Assembly (NCBI GenBank): GCA_964545715.1
Contig: CAZJHX010000194.1
Location: forward strand, 1 to 18,392
Direction of reading: 5' to 3'
Origin: CAZJHX01 sp964545715
GTDB taxonomy: Bacteria; Myxococcota_A; UBA9042; GCA-2863065
Length of the DNA: 18,392 bases
Within the stretch, counting starts at the first letter, position 1, and the number at the start of each line of letters is the position of its first letter. The position numbers and the translations under genes are program-made. Positions 18,240 to 18,392 of this stretch are shown here, piece after piece. Under the pieces are notes generated by a model that saw only the letters and a list, made by a program, of their open reading frames with translations, ran no database searches and was not told where the DNA came from.

Positions 18240-18389
18240 AAGTCTTTGACAGGTGTGACGACCGGGTCAGGGTCACTCCGGCACCCAAATCCACCAAAAC
18301 GTGACACTGAGCAGCATTGCCGGGTCTTGGCCTGCTTCATGCTATTTTCGGGAGCGGGGAGATTTACAGCGCACCCAGGGAGAGAACCG
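18240..18389 (+). other. Intergenic leader with GGGTCA repeats and possible extended -10
   Basis: These 150 bases hold no gene. Near the start are GTGAC (18255-18259) and GTCAC (18272-18276) in inverse orientation, overlapping a tandem GGGTCA GGGTCA (18264-18275); a further GTGAC is at 18301. These could be regulator half-sites or a weak hairpin at the end of the FAD gene; no T-run follows. TGCTATTTT at 18340-18348 fits an extended -10 (TGnTATNNT), but the only -35-like TTGCCG (18317-18322) is 20 bp away, which is too far. The untranslated leader to 18390 would be about 35 bases. Confidence 0.3.
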
Positions 18390-18392
18390 ATG
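18390..18392 (+). CDS. Start codon of a gene running off the window (partial)
   Basis: The window ends in ATG, five bases after a good ribosome-binding site AGGGAGAG (18377-18384). The site, spacing and upstream promoter-like sequence together indicate the start of a plus-strand gene, of which only the initiator codon is included. Nothing can be said of the product. Confidence 0.6.

Noticed and set aside
18246..18251. Consensus -35 box TTGACA just after the FAD protein gene.
   Set aside because: No -10-like hexamer lies 15-19 bp downstream; the sequence there is GC-rich AGGGTC.

Overview
The window is GC-rich, gene-dense bacterial chromosome. Three acidic, cysteine-containing lipoproteins, two of them with Thr-Gly-Asp linkers, plus a VCBS/ASPIC surface lipoprotein suggest a Myxococcota/Bradymonadota-like (former Deltaproteobacteria) lineage. 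That placement rests on protein style only. I see no rRNA, tRNA, CRISPR array, insertion sequence or phage gene, and no gene-free stretch longer than 300 bases.

Layout: one plus-strand lipoprotein (26-1360) converges on, and overlaps by 14 bp, a run of eleven to twelve closely packed minus-strand genes reading from 16917 down to 1347. In transcription order these are: a VCBS/ASPIC lipoprotein, a GlgP-type alpha-glucan phosphorylase, a Na+/Ca2+-exchanger-family antiporter, a stand-alone cyclic-nucleotide-binding-domain protein, an 8-oxoguanine-deaminase-like amidohydrolase, a (Asp-Thr-Gly)n lipoprotein, a MoaD/ThiS-like small protein, the medium (FAD), small (2Fe-2S) and large (Mo) subunits of a xanthine-dehydrogenase-family hydroxylase, an AidB-like acyl-CoA dehydrogenase, and a POT/MFS transporter. 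On the other side of a 65-bp divergent gap, a plus-strand UDP-galactopyranose-mutase-like FAD protein (16983-18239) is followed by a 150-bp leader and the start codon of a gene that runs off the window.

The most coherent unit is 11179-2957. Four of its junctions are ATGA stop/start overlaps (9791-9794, 8664-8667, 7540-7543, 7067-7070), which indicates translational coupling and one functional unit. The amidohydrolase points to purine or related N-heterocycle deamination. The three-subunit Mo hydroxylase would hydroxylate a heterocycle or aldehyde. The MoaD-like protein may serve its molybdenum cofactor. An exported lipoprotein and an acyl-CoA dehydrogenase-fold flavoprotein complete the set, and a peptide-transporter-like MFS gene follows after 67 bp. 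The pathway is not one I recognise: purine or heteroaromatic catabolism is the best guess, and the coupled lipoprotein is unexplained.

Several upstream start codons are non-ATG or internal to longer reading frames. I chose starts from Shine-Dalgarno sequences, stop/start overlaps and lipoprotein signal peptides. The exchanger gene has no conventional start near its expected N-terminus.
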